A stretch of 7,169 bases of DNA from Bacillota bacterium (GCA_021199825.1 JAJQHI010000130.1:1-7169); one strand, 5' to 3'. Shown: positions 1-7,028, counted from the stretch's first letter. Notes: generated by a model not told the origin, from the letters alone. Program-made: numbers and translations.

Positions 1-2
1 CC

Positions 3-173
3 GTTAAAGCTCAGGACAGGGACGGCAATATGTGTGAATACCACGGTGAGGGGCTTTTGGCACGCGCATTCTGCCACGAAATAGATCACCTCGACGGAAA
101 GCTCTATATTGACAAGGGTGTTTTCATTCGTCCTGTCGAGGACGACGAGCTTGAAGGCGAGGACGAGGACTAA
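3..173 (+). CDS. def: Peptide deformylase, C-terminal part (5' truncated by window edge)
   Basis: Peptide deformylase removes the formyl group from the N-terminal methionine of new proteins, in the cytoplasm at the ribosome exit. Only the last 56 codons are present; the start and the earlier family motifs (GxGLAAxQ and EGCLS) lie off the left edge. Visible residues 25-29 (nt 75-89) read HEIDH, the family's HExxH metal site: the two His bind the metal and Glu26 is the catalytic base. The following LDG and the preceding block from VKAQDRDG to the LLAR segment are also typical of this family. The protein ends in a strongly acidic tail (last 11 residues mostly Asp/Glu), longer than the usual short C-terminus of clostridial deformylases. 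The stop codon is 6 nt before fmt, the usual partner, so the two are very probably cotranscribed. The identification is secure; only the N-terminal extent is unknown. Confidence 0.97.
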   Translation, partial: VKAQDRDGNMCEYHGEGLLARAFCHEIDHLDGKLYIDKGVFIRPVEDDELEGEDED

Positions 174-179
174 TCCTGT

Positions 180-1127
180 ATGAAAACGCTTTTTATGGGG
201 ACGCCGGACTTTGCGGCAGAGGCTCTCACCGCCCTTTCAAAATGCACGGAGGTTGTCGGCGTTGTCACGCAGGGCGACAAGCCTAAGGGACGGGGATATA
301 CACTGACACCTCCCCCTGTGAAGGTGCGCGCTGCCGAGCTTGGACTTGACGTATATCAGCCCGACAAAATTCGCGGTGAGGAATTTGCGTCACTTATAGA
401 TACACTCTCACCGGAGCTCATTTTAGTGGCGGCATACGGCAAAATCCTGCCCGAAAACATTCTCTCATATCCGAAATACGGGTGTATAAACATTCACGCA
501 TCCCTCCTTCCGAAATACCGCGGCGCCGCTCCCATTCAGCGCGCCATAATGGAGGGTGAGCGCGTGACGGGCGTCACATTTATGTATATGGACAAAGGGC
601 TTGATACCGGGGACATGATTTTCTCGAAAAGCGTCCCAATAGGTGACGAGGACGATTTCGGCACGGTTCACGACAAGCTCGCCGCGGCAGGCGCGGAGGG
701 AGTGCCTCTGCTTATACGTCAAATAGAAGATGGAACGCTGACGCACACACCTCAGCCGGACGACGGTGCCTCATATGCGGCAAAAATCGAAAACGCCGAC
801 ATGGCGCTCGATTTCTCAAAATCCGCCTTTGAAATCTCATGTAAGGTCCGCGCTCTCTCGCCGGTTCCGCTTTCTTTCACACACACAAAGGATGGAAAGC
901 GCCTCAAGGTTATCTCATGCAAAGTGAGCGAAGAGTGCGGCGGCGGGAGTGCCGCGCATGGAGAGGTGATTTCAACTAAAGGCGGAGTAATTCGGGTCAG
1001 GTGCGGGGAAGGATGCATTGACATTTTATCATGCCAGCCTGAGGGCGGGCGCAGAATGTCATCGGCAGACCTCATAAACGGACGCAGAATCGCCGTCGGC
1101 GATATTTTAACAAATGACGCCGTTTAA
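180..1127 (+). CDS. fmt: Methionyl-tRNA formyltransferase
   Basis: Transfers a formyl group from 10-formyltetrahydrofolate to Met-tRNA(fMet), preparing it for initiation; cytoplasmic. At 315 residues it has normal full length. The N-terminus (MKTLFMGTPDFA) opens the Rossmann-type formyltransferase domain. Residues 102-120 carry the hallmark block INIHASLLP-x3-GAAPIQ. By alignment with the E. coli enzyme, Asn104, His106 and Asp142 (in LDTGD, 141-145) are the catalytic triad, all present. The basic loop KPKGRG near 34-39 corresponds to the region that contacts the acceptor stem. From about residue 205 the sequence becomes the C-terminal OB-like tRNA-binding domain. The start is the ATG 6 nt after the def stop; the only Shine-Dalgarno-like sequence is GAGG at 165-168 inside def, 11 nt upstream, so translation may depend on coupling to def. 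The last 14 nt overlap rsmB. Confidence 0.98.
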   Translation: MKTLFMGTPDFAAEALTALSKCTEVVGVVTQGDKPKGRGYTLTPPPVKVRAAELGLDVYQPDKIRGEEFASLIDTLSPELILVAAYGKILPENILSYPKYGCINIHASLLPKYRGAAPIQRAIMEGERVTGVTFMYMDKGLDTGDMIFSKSVPIGDEDDFGTVHDKLAAAGAEGVPLLIRQIEDGTLTHTPQPDDGASYAAKIENADMALDFSKSAFEISCKVRALSPVPLSFTHTKDGKRLKVISCKVSEECGGGSAAHGEVISTKGGVIRVRCGEGCIDILSCQPEGGRRMSSADLINGRRIAVGDILTNDAV

Positions 1128-2457
1128 TCCTCGGCAGGCGGCTGTCGACGCGCTTATCAGGTGGGAAAGGTCAGATATTTTCATAGACGATGCAGTCGAT
1201 TTAATGCTGCGCGATTATCCATGCGACAGCGGCGCTGAAGCATCCGGGTACGCGCTTGACAGAGCGCTGTCCGCAACGCTTTTATACGGTGTGGTTGAGC
1301 GCAAAATTACGCTTGACTATATTATCCCTATCCTTTCGGGAAGAGATTTGAGCTCGCTTGACAAACAAACTCTGAACGTGCTTCGAGTCGGGCTCTATCA
1401 GCTTTTATATTTAGACAAAATACCGTCCTACGCTGCGGTAAACGAAACGGTGTCATGCGCGCCGCAGCGCTCGCGAGGGCTTGTAAATGCCGTTTTGCGG
1501 CAGATGCTTCGCCGCGGCGGGAAACCCTTTTATCCCAATCCCGATGACGGTCTGATTCATTATCTTTCCGTTAAATGTTCGCTTCCCGAATGGATAATAT
1601 CCGAGTGGACGAATGACTACGGTGAAAAAACCGCCGTCTTCTTGGCAAGTGAAACCTTCAACCGCCGACCAATGACGCTTCGCGTAAACACAACTCGCAC
1701 ATCATGCGAGGAGCTTCTCGAAAAGCTTCAGTCGGCGGGCATAGAAGCATTTCATAACGCTTGCGTCCCCGATATGATTGACGTTTCTTCAGGCAGCGTG
1801 ACACGCTTTCCAGGATACGGGGAGGGGCTGTTCTTTGTTGAGGATGCGGCGTCAAGAATATGCGCATCAATTCTTGGGGCTATGCCCGGTGACACCGTAA
1901 TTGACACATGCTCGGCTCCCGGCGGCAAAAGCTTTTCTTTGGCAATTGACATGGGATGCCGCGGCACAATTTATTCATTTGACGTAAGTCAAAAAAAGAA
2001 AAAACTAATTGACGAGGGAGTATCGCGGCTGGGACTTGATATAATCAAATCAGACGTTTGCGATGGGAAGCAGCCGAAGCGGGAGCTTTTCGGATGTGCG
2101 GACGCTGTGTTGTGCGATGTTCCCTGCTCAGGACTCGGCGTTATATCCAAAAAGCCCGACATTAGATATAAAGAAAAAAAATCCATCGAAAGGCTTCCCG
2201 ATATAGGCTTCAGCATTTTATCCGCATCCGCCGATTATGTTAAAGGCGGCGGTCGATTGGTCTATTCAACCTGCACTTTGCGGCGCGCCGAAAATGAGGC
2301 TGTCACGGAGAAATTCCTCGCAAGCCACGGTGACTTTTCGCCCGCTCCCATACACGTCTGCGGCATTGACGCGGCATGTGGACAGATAACGCTTATGCCT
2401 CACATCCATGGCACAGACGGCTTTTATATCGCTTCATTCATAAAGAACAAAAACTGA
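1114..2457 (+). CDS. rsmB: 16S rRNA (cytosine-5) methyltransferase RsmB (Sun/Fmu)
   Basis: SAM-dependent enzyme that makes 5-methylcytosine in 16S rRNA (C967 in E. coli). Its 447 residues match the two-domain family. Residues about 1-135 form a NusB-like RNA-binding domain (QLLYLDKIPSYAAVNE is typical), then a linker and RNA-binding region, then the Rossmann methyltransferase domain from about 235. SAM-binding motif I is DTCSAPGGK at 264-272. Motif IV is DVPCSG with Cys338, and motif VI is STCT with Cys387. Family knowledge makes the STCT cysteine the nucleophile that attacks C6 and the PCSG cysteine the one that releases product. The start ATG lies inside the end of fmt (14-nt overlap) with no clear Shine-Dalgarno, suggesting translational coupling; the N-terminus fits the family. 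Two A-rich runs (1991-2004 and 2174-2181) encode Lys stretches. Cys-Xaa motifs and the NusB domain distinguish it from RsmF/NOP2-type paralogues. Confidence 0.97.
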   Translation: MTPFNPRQAAVDALIRWERSDIFIDDAVDLMLRDYPCDSGAEASGYALDRALSATLLYGVVERKITLDYIIPILSGRDLSSLDKQTLNVLRVGLYQLLYLDKIPSYAAVNETVSCAPQRSRGLVNAVLRQMLRRGGKPFYPNPDDGLIHYLSVKCSLPEWIISEWTNDYGEKTAVFLASETFNRRPMTLRVNTTRTSCEELLEKLQSAGIEAFHNACVPDMIDVSSGSVTRFPGYGEGLFFVEDAASRICASILGAMPGDTVIDTCSAPGGKSFSLAIDMGCRGTIYSFDVSQKKKKLIDEGVSRLGLDIIKSDVCDGKQPKRELFGCADAVLCDVPCSGLGVISKKPDIRYKEKKSIERLPDIGFSILSASADYVKGGGRLVYSTCTLRRAENEAVTEKFLASHGDFSPAPIHVCGIDAACGQITLMPHIHGTDGFYIASFIKNKN

Positions 2458-2460
2458 AGG
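2456..2460 (+). promoter_or_regulatory. Ribosome binding site of rlmN
   Basis: GAAGG lies 7 nt before the rlmN ATG and shares bases with the rsmB stop codon TGA (2455-2457). This supports the ATG at 2468 as the start and makes re-initiation by ribosomes finishing rsmB likely. Confidence 0.7.
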
Positions 2461-2467
2461 TAACCTT

Positions 2468-3532
2468 ATGGCTGACACTGAATGCAAAATTGATATTTTG
2501 TCGATGACACCGGAAGAGATTTCAGATTATCTCAAAGGTGAGCCTCGCTTTCGTGCGGGGCAGATATTCAAGTGGCTTTCGTCTGGCACCGACTTTGACG
2601 GGATGACAAACATCCCCGCCTCCCTTCGCCAAAGGCTGAAGGATGAGTGTATAATCAAAACACCGCGCGTAAAAAAGAAGCTTTCGTCAAAGCTTGACGG
2701 GACGATAAAATATCTCTTTGAGCTTTACGACGGGGTATGCGTTGAAGCTGTCTATATGGTTTATCAGCACGGCAACACTCTGTGCGTGTCATCGCAGGCA
2801 GGCTGCCGAATGGGATGCAAATTCTGTGCCTCAACAAAGGCAGGGCTTTTGCGCAGCCTCTCTGCCTCTGAAATTCTCGGTGAAATTCTCGCCGCTGAGG
2901 CGGATACGGGAACAAGAATTTCAAATGTAGTCATGATGGGAATGGGAGAGCCGCTTGATAACTTTGATGGCACAGTGCGCTTTTTGCAATTAGTGTCCCA
3001 TCCTGACGGCAAAAACATAGGACTGCGCCACATTTCAGTCTCGACTTGCGGCATCGTTCCCCGCATATATGATTTGGCAAAGCTCGACCTGCCTATTACC
3101 CTTTCAATTTCGCTTCACGCGTCAAATAACGATTCCCGATCGGCTATAATGCCAATAAATCTGTCTTATCCGATAGAAAAGCTGCTCGCTGCCTGCCGCG
3201 ATTATTTCGCCGCTACGGGACGCAGAATTTCATTTGAATATACGCTTATAGCTGGCAAAAACGATTCCTTTTCGGCAGCGGATGAGCTTGCATCAAAGCT
3301 CAAAAGCAGCATGACAGAGGAGGACGGAACATATATGCCCGTTCACGTAAATTTGATTCCGCTGAATCACGTTGACGGAAGCTCTATGTCGAGACCTGAC
3401 AAAAACAGAGTAAACGCGTTTCGCGACAGGCTCATCTCACGTGGCATAAACGCAACCGTGCGCCGCCGTCTCGGTCCCGATATTGACGCCGCCTGCGGTC
3501 AGCTGAGGCTGCGCGAATCGGAAAGCGAATAA
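2468..3532 (+). CDS. rlmN: Dual-specificity 23S rRNA/tRNA adenine C2-methyltransferase RlmN
   Basis: Radical-SAM enzyme that puts a methyl group on C2 of A2503 in 23S rRNA and of A37 in some tRNAs; cytoplasmic. The length (354 aa) is normal. Residues 1-70 are the small N-terminal accessory domain (FRAGQIFKWL, 28-37). The cluster motif CxxxCxxC is CRMGCKFC at 113-120, so Cys113, Cys117 and Cys120 bind the [4Fe-4S] cluster. MMGMGEPLDN at 156-165 is the GGE-like SAM motif. By alignment with E. coli RlmN, Cys106 (in LCVSSQ) and Cys343 (in DIDAACGQL) are the pair that handle the methyl group, with Cys343 being the one that is methylated and forms the RNA adduct. No sign of the Cfr resistance subgroup is apparent: the order of genes and the DIDAACGQL ending are those of housekeeping RlmN. 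Start chosen at the ATG with a good ribosome site 10 nt after rsmB. Confidence 0.98.
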   Translation: MADTECKIDILSMTPEEISDYLKGEPRFRAGQIFKWLSSGTDFDGMTNIPASLRQRLKDECIIKTPRVKKKLSSKLDGTIKYLFELYDGVCVEAVYMVYQHGNTLCVSSQAGCRMGCKFCASTKAGLLRSLSASEILGEILAAEADTGTRISNVVMMGMGEPLDNFDGTVRFLQLVSHPDGKNIGLRHISVSTCGIVPRIYDLAKLDLPITLSISLHASNNDSRSAIMPINLSYPIEKLLAACRDYFAATGRRISFEYTLIAGKNDSFSAADELASKLKSSMTEEDGTYMPVHVNLIPLNHVDGSSMSRPDKNRVNAFRDRLISRGINATVRRRLGPDIDAACGQLRLRESESE

Positions 3533-3566
3533 ATTCGATAACTTTGACAACACACAATTCTTATAT

Positions 3567-3574
3567 AAAGGAGG
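3567..3574 (+). promoter_or_regulatory. Strong ribosome binding site of prpC
   Basis: AAAGGAGG, a near-perfect complement to the 16S rRNA 3' end, sits 6 nt before the prpC ATG within the 48-nt rlmN-prpC gap. It fixes the prpC start and suggests prpC is translated independently of rlmN, unlike the coupled genes upstream. Confidence 0.9.
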
Positions 3575-3580
3575 CTCAAT

Positions 3581-4366
3581 ATGATATTTGCCGCCAAAAC
3601 AGATATGGGGCGCGTTCGCAGCTCAAACCAGGACGCACACTTCATGATGGAATTTTCGCCCGACACCGCTTTCTTTCTCGTATGTGACGGGATGGGAGGC
3701 GCCAACGGCGGCGAGGAGGCATCGAGAATCGCGTGCGACTCCGCAAGGATAAGTATTGAGGAGGACATTCATGTCGTTCTCGATGATCCAACGCTTGACA
3801 GAACAAAATATATGCCGAAAATTCTCTCATACGCCGTTCAAAGCGCAAATCTTGCTGTTTACGACAAATCACTTGAAGACAGGACGCTTTCAGGCATGGG
3901 AACAACACTCGTGGGGGCGGTCGTTTTGGGAGACTCCATGTATGTTGTCAACGTCGGCGACAGCAGGCTATATCTCATAACGGAGACGGAGGTCATTCAA
4001 GTAACAAGAGATCACTCGTATGTACAGTATCTTGTTGATATGGGCGTTCTTACGGAAAATCAGGCGGAAAACTCTCCGCGCAAAAACATAATAACAAAGG
4101 CTATAGGCACAGATGACACGGTTGATCCCGATACCTTCAACGTCACCCTTTCGGAGGGACAATATGTCCTTCTCTGCTCCGACGGTCTTTCAAAGGAGCT
4201 TGACAAATCGGAAATTTTCCGCATAGTCCACGGGGACGGCAGCATTGAGGAAAAGGCGGACGCGCTTGTGGCACGCGCAAATGAGCTTGGCGGAAACGAC
4301 AACATAACAGTTGTACTTGTATACCCAATTGGAAATCCCGCAGATGGGATAAACGACGAGGAGTAA
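3581..4366 (+). CDS. prpC: PP2C-family Ser/Thr protein phosphatase (PrpC/Stp)
   Basis: Metal-dependent phosphatase that removes phosphate from Ser/Thr, opposing the kinase encoded next; cytoplasmic, with no signal or membrane segment. The 261 residues are close to the usual bacterial single-domain size. The conserved PP2C motifs appear in order: GRVRSSNQD (10-18; Arg13 for phosphate, Asp18 for metal), VCDGMGG (34-40; Asp36 metal ligand), GMGTTL (105-110), VNVGDSRLYL (123-132), TRDHSY (142-147), KNIITKAIG (168-176), LCSDGLS (198-204; Asp201 metal ligand) and GGNDNITVVLV (237-247; Asp240). All metal-binding aspartates are present, so it should be active. The segment about 62-80 between motifs is somewhat longer than in compact members. 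It has a strong ribosome site of its own, and the kinase gene begins 1 nt after its stop, the standard phosphatase-kinase pair of Gram-positive bacteria. Confidence 0.96.
   Translation: MIFAAKTDMGRVRSSNQDAHFMMEFSPDTAFFLVCDGMGGANGGEEASRIACDSARISIEEDIHVVLDDPTLDRTKYMPKILSYAVQSANLAVYDKSLEDRTLSGMGTTLVGAVVLGDSMYVVNVGDSRLYLITETEVIQVTRDHSYVQYLVDMGVLTENQAENSPRKNIITKAIGTDDTVDPDTFNVTLSEGQYVLLCSDGLSKELDKSEIFRIVHGDGSIEEKADALVARANELGGNDNITVVLVYPIGNPADGINDEE
4358..4363 (+). promoter_or_regulatory. Ribosome binding site of prkC inside the end of prpC
   Basis: GAGGAG forms the last two sense codons of prpC and ends 4 nt before the prkC ATG. It supports the ATG at 4368. The spacing is slightly short, and the 1-nt gap between genes implies coupled translation. 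Confidence 0.75.
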
Positions 4367-4367
4367 C

Positions 4368-6059
4368 ATGGAATCCTACGATAAGTTTGTCGGTCAAATA
4401 TTCGGCGAGAGATATAAAATAGAGAAAATGATAGGCATCGGAGGGATGGCTGTCGTTTTCCGCGCTTATGATATGGTCGCAAACAGATTTGTCGCCGTAA
4501 AAATGCTTAAAAGCGACGCGGCAAGGGACGAGGCATCTGTCAGACGGTTCGTAAACGAATCAAAGGCTGTGGCAATGCTCTCACACCCCAATATTGTTAA
4601 GATATTTGATGTTTCGGTAAAAGGCTCATACAAGTATATCGTCATGGAATATATTGAAGGGGTAACTCTCAAAAGCTACATGACAAAAAAGGGCACGCTT
4701 TCAAACGACGAGATAATCAACTTTTGCAGTCAGATACTGCGCGCACTCGGTCACGCCCATTCAAAGGGGATTGTTCACCGTGACATCAAGCCTCAAAATA
4801 TAATGCTTCTGCAGAACGGTCAGATAAAGGTGACAGATTTCGGCATCGCGAAGCTTCCAAACACTGATACCGTTACAGTATCGGACCGCGCCATCGGAAC
4901 CGTATATTACATCAGCCCCGAACAGGCGAGCGGCAAGGAAATTGACAGCAGGAGCGATATATATTCAATGGGTGTCATGATGTATGAGATGGCAACGGGA
5001 AAGCTTCCATTTATCGCGGACACTCCCGTTTCGGTCGCGCTCATGCAGGTCAGTCAGGCGCCAAAGCCGCCGCGCAGCGTAAATCCATCAATCCCAATAG
5101 GACTTGAGCAAATTATTCTCACCTCAATGGAAAAGGACCCGAACAACCGATTCCAGTCGGCAGGTCAGATTCTGCAGAGGCTTGACGCGCTGAAGCAGAA
5201 TATAAACGTGAAATTCAAGCCGCTCGCGGCGCCTATAGGTGTCAAGAAAAAGCGAAAAATTGCGGAGAAAAAGCCGAAAAATCGTTCGTATCTGAGCCGC
5301 TCAATGCTTCCGACGGTGCTGGGCACGGGTTTCGCGTTCCTCATCGTCTGCATAATCGCCGCATATTACCTTTTGGCGAAGGTGTTTTTCAACACGGAAA
5401 CGGACACATCATATATACTTACGGTGGAGGACTTCATCGGTCAGACGTATAACACCGAAATGGCGGAGGACCTTGCCGAGGATGACTACAGCGTCACCGT
5501 AGAATATGTTTACGACGAAAGCTATGAGTCGGGGACGATAATTGATCAGTCGCCCGTGGCGGGCGAAAAGCGCAAGGTCATATCGGGCAAGCAGCCATGC
5601 TCGCTCACCTTAACCGTGAGCCGCGGCGTTGAATCCTTCACGCTTCCCGATTTCACAATGCAGGACTACCGCTTGGTTGAGGATTCTCTCACAAAGGAAT
5701 ACGGCGTTTACACCGAAGTCGTAGAGGAATACAACATCGCCGTAACGGCGGGATATGTGTTCAAAACCTCGCCCTCGGCGGGGGACACCGTGACGATGGG
5801 GGACACAGTGACACTTTATGTGAGCCTCGGCGCTGAGATATCAAACGTAAGTGTCCCCGATTTTGTGGGAATGTCGGAGCTTGAGGCAAGGATACAAATC
5901 GAAAAATACAATCTCACCGTCGGTGAGGTGACATACGAATATTCCGACAAATACTCAAAGGGACAGATTATAAGCCAAAGCCGCGTCGCGTACACCTCCG
6001 TCATCGAGGGCACAGCAATTGATTTTGTCGTGAGTCTCGGCTCTGAGGTGGATGCGTGA
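4368..6059 (+). CDS. prkC: PASTA-domain Ser/Thr protein kinase (PrkC/StkP type)
   Basis: Membrane kinase that senses muropeptides or lipid II outside the cell and phosphorylates cytoplasmic Ser/Thr targets; in B. subtilis it triggers spore germination and phosphorylates ribosome-linked GTPases. Its 563 residues comprise a Hanks-type kinase domain at about 16-272: glycine loop IGIGGM (22-27), Lys45 (VAVK), Glu64, HRDIKPQN (137-144), DFG (157-159), activation loop with Thr166, Thr168, Thr170 and Ser172, SPE (183-185), and Asp197. All catalytic residues are intact. A basic juxtamembrane stretch (293-305) precedes one membrane helix (about 314-337). The outside part has three PASTA repeats, about 351-420, 423-489 and 492-560. 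The first starts atypically (TVEDFIGQT), has an insertion and contains a lone Cys411; the third lacks the usual proline and glycine in its SQSP-x-xG turn. The gene starts 1 nt after prpC and its stop overlaps rsgA. Confidence 0.98.
   Translation: MESYDKFVGQIFGERYKIEKMIGIGGMAVVFRAYDMVANRFVAVKMLKSDAARDEASVRRFVNESKAVAMLSHPNIVKIFDVSVKGSYKYIVMEYIEGVTLKSYMTKKGTLSNDEIINFCSQILRALGHAHSKGIVHRDIKPQNIMLLQNGQIKVTDFGIAKLPNTDTVTVSDRAIGTVYYISPEQASGKEIDSRSDIYSMGVMMYEMATGKLPFIADTPVSVALMQVSQAPKPPRSVNPSIPIGLEQIILTSMEKDPNNRFQSAGQILQRLDALKQNINVKFKPLAAPIGVKKKRKIAEKKPKNRSYLSRSMLPTVLGTGFAFLIVCIIAAYYLLAKVFFNTETDTSYILTVEDFIGQTYNTEMAEDLAEDDYSVTVEYVYDESYESGTIIDQSPVAGEKRKVISGKQPCSLTLTVSRGVESFTLPDFTMQDYRLVEDSLTKEYGVYTEVVEEYNIAVTAGYVFKTSPSAGDTVTMGDTVTLYVSLGAEISNVSVPDFVGMSELEARIQIEKYNLTVGEVTYEYSDKYSKGQIISQSRVAYTSVIEGTAIDFVVSLGSEVDA
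6045..6050 (+). promoter_or_regulatory. Ribosome binding site that decides the GTG start of rsgA
   Basis: GAGGTG lies inside the prkC end, 5 nt before the GTG at 6056. The nearby ATG at 6052 is in the prkC-irrelevant third frame and not the rsgA frame, and the next in-frame Met is residue 63, deep in the OB fold, so GTG with this site is the best start. Confidence 0.75.
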
Positions 6060-7006
6060 GGGAAGACGAAATTTACGGCGTCATCACACGCGGTGTCGGC
6101 GGCAAATATACGGTGCTTGGGCTCGGAGGCAATGCGGGTGAGACATTTACCTGCAACGCCAGAGGCGTATTCCGTCACGACGAGGTAACGCCGACGGTTG
6201 GGGACGTGGTATCAATTATCCCGAAGGACGACGAGGTATACATGATTGACAAAATCGCGCCCCGCAGAAGCCTTCTTATGCGCCCGCCCGTCGCGAATCT
6301 CGATATGCTTTTTGTCATTGTGCCGACATGCCGTCCCGCGCCCGACACGCTCACGGTCGATAAGCTTTTGTCTATCGCGGAGCATGACGACATAAACGCA
6401 TCCGTCGTTATTACGAAATGCGAGCTTGACCGTGCGGCTGCGGCGAAAATGCAGGATATATACACGCGCGCGGGGTACAGCGTCTTCCCTGTCAGCTCTG
6501 ATATGGGTGAGGGGATTGAGGCGCTGCGCGGTTTTATTGCTTCCATCGCCAAATCAAACGACGAGGAGAAAATATACTGCATTACATCGTTCGCGGGAGC
6601 GTCGGGAGCGGGCAAATCGACGCTTTTGAACGCGCTTTATCCGTCCCTTTCACTCACCACAGGCGAGCTTTCGCGCAAAACAGCCCGCGGGCGGCAGACT
6701 ACGCGTCAGGCGGAGCTTTTCCCCGTCGGCGGCGGTGTTTTGATTGCCGATACGCCGGGCTTCAGCCTTATTGACTTTGAAAGATTCGATTTTTTCTCGC
6801 TTGAAGCTCTGCCCTACACATTCCGCGAGTTTGAGCCCTGCTTTGGAAAGTGCAGATACACAAAATGCACTCACCTGACCGAGGAAGGGTGCGCGGTAAT
6901 CGCCGACGTTGAGAGCGGGCGCATTCCGCGTGAGCGTCACGAAAACTATAAGGCACTTTACGCCGTGCTGAAGAGCAAAAACCCGTGGAGCAAAAAAGCG
7001 CACTGA
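6056..7006 (+). CDS. rsgA: Small ribosomal subunit biogenesis GTPase RsgA (CpgA/YjeQ)
   Basis: GTPase that binds late 30S precursors, tests the decoding centre and is released on GTP hydrolysis. The 316 residues show the family's three parts. An OB-fold domain covers about 1-75. A circularly permuted GTPase domain has motif order G4-G1-G2-G3: G4 at 120-123 (TKCE), G1 GASGAGKST at 181-189 with Lys187, G2 RGRQTT at 211-216, and G3 DTPGF at 232-236. A C-terminal zinc finger has Cys266, Cys271, His273 and Cys279 (Cx4CxHx5C). Two features depart from the norm: Glu123 stands where the guanine-reading Asp of NKxD/TKxD is expected, and G2 has Gln214 where RGRHTT is usual. Otherwise it appears intact. 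It begins with GTG in a 4-nt overlap (GTGA) with prkC, implying coupled translation. In B. subtilis the orthologue CpgA is phosphorylated by PrkC, matching this arrangement. Confidence 0.97.
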   Translation: MREDEIYGVITRGVGGKYTVLGLGGNAGETFTCNARGVFRHDEVTPTVGDVVSIIPKDDEVYMIDKIAPRRSLLMRPPVANLDMLFVIVPTCRPAPDTLTVDKLLSIAEHDDINASVVITKCELDRAAAAKMQDIYTRAGYSVFPVSSDMGEGIEALRGFIASIAKSNDEEKIYCITSFAGASGAGKSTLLNALYPSLSLTTGELSRKTARGRQTTRQAELFPVGGGVLIADTPGFSLIDFERFDFFSLEALPYTFREFEPCFGKCRYTKCTHLTEEGCAVIADVESGRIPRERHENYKALYAVLKSKNPWSKKAH

Positions 7007-7008
7007 TA

Positions 7009-7027
7009 CATATCCTAATAGTATATG
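7009..7027. repeat. Short AT-rich inverted repeat in the rsgA-spoVM spacer
   Basis: CATAT at 7009-7013 and ATATG at 7023-7027 are perfect complements around a 9-nt loop. The stem is only 5 bp and AT-rich, with no T-run after it, so it is not a terminator. It may be chance or part of a binding site or promoter. Confidence 0.3.
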
Positions 7028-7028
7028 A

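Noticed and set aside
2780..2830. Cfr-type antibiotic-resistance methyltransferase in place of RlmN
   Set aside because: The cluster motif is shared by both groups, but housekeeping synteny between rsmB and prpC and the DIDAACGQL ending favour RlmN.
3544..3569. Promoter for prpC: perfect TTGACA at 3544-3549 and TATAAA at 3564-3569
   Set aside because: The spacing is 14 nt, well short of 17, and the transcript would start inside or just after the ribosome site. More likely chance in an AT-rich gap, though an internal promoter cannot be excluded.
4060..4482. 140-codon open frame on the minus strand across prpC-prkC
   Set aside because: Antisense to two well-conserved genes, with a composition typical of a reverse shadow (Ser/Arg/Pro rich) and no recognisable motif.
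6175..6615. 146-codon open frame on the minus strand in rsgA
   Set aside because: A shadow of the rsgA reading frame: no motif, no ribosome site sought by context, and rsgA is clearly real.
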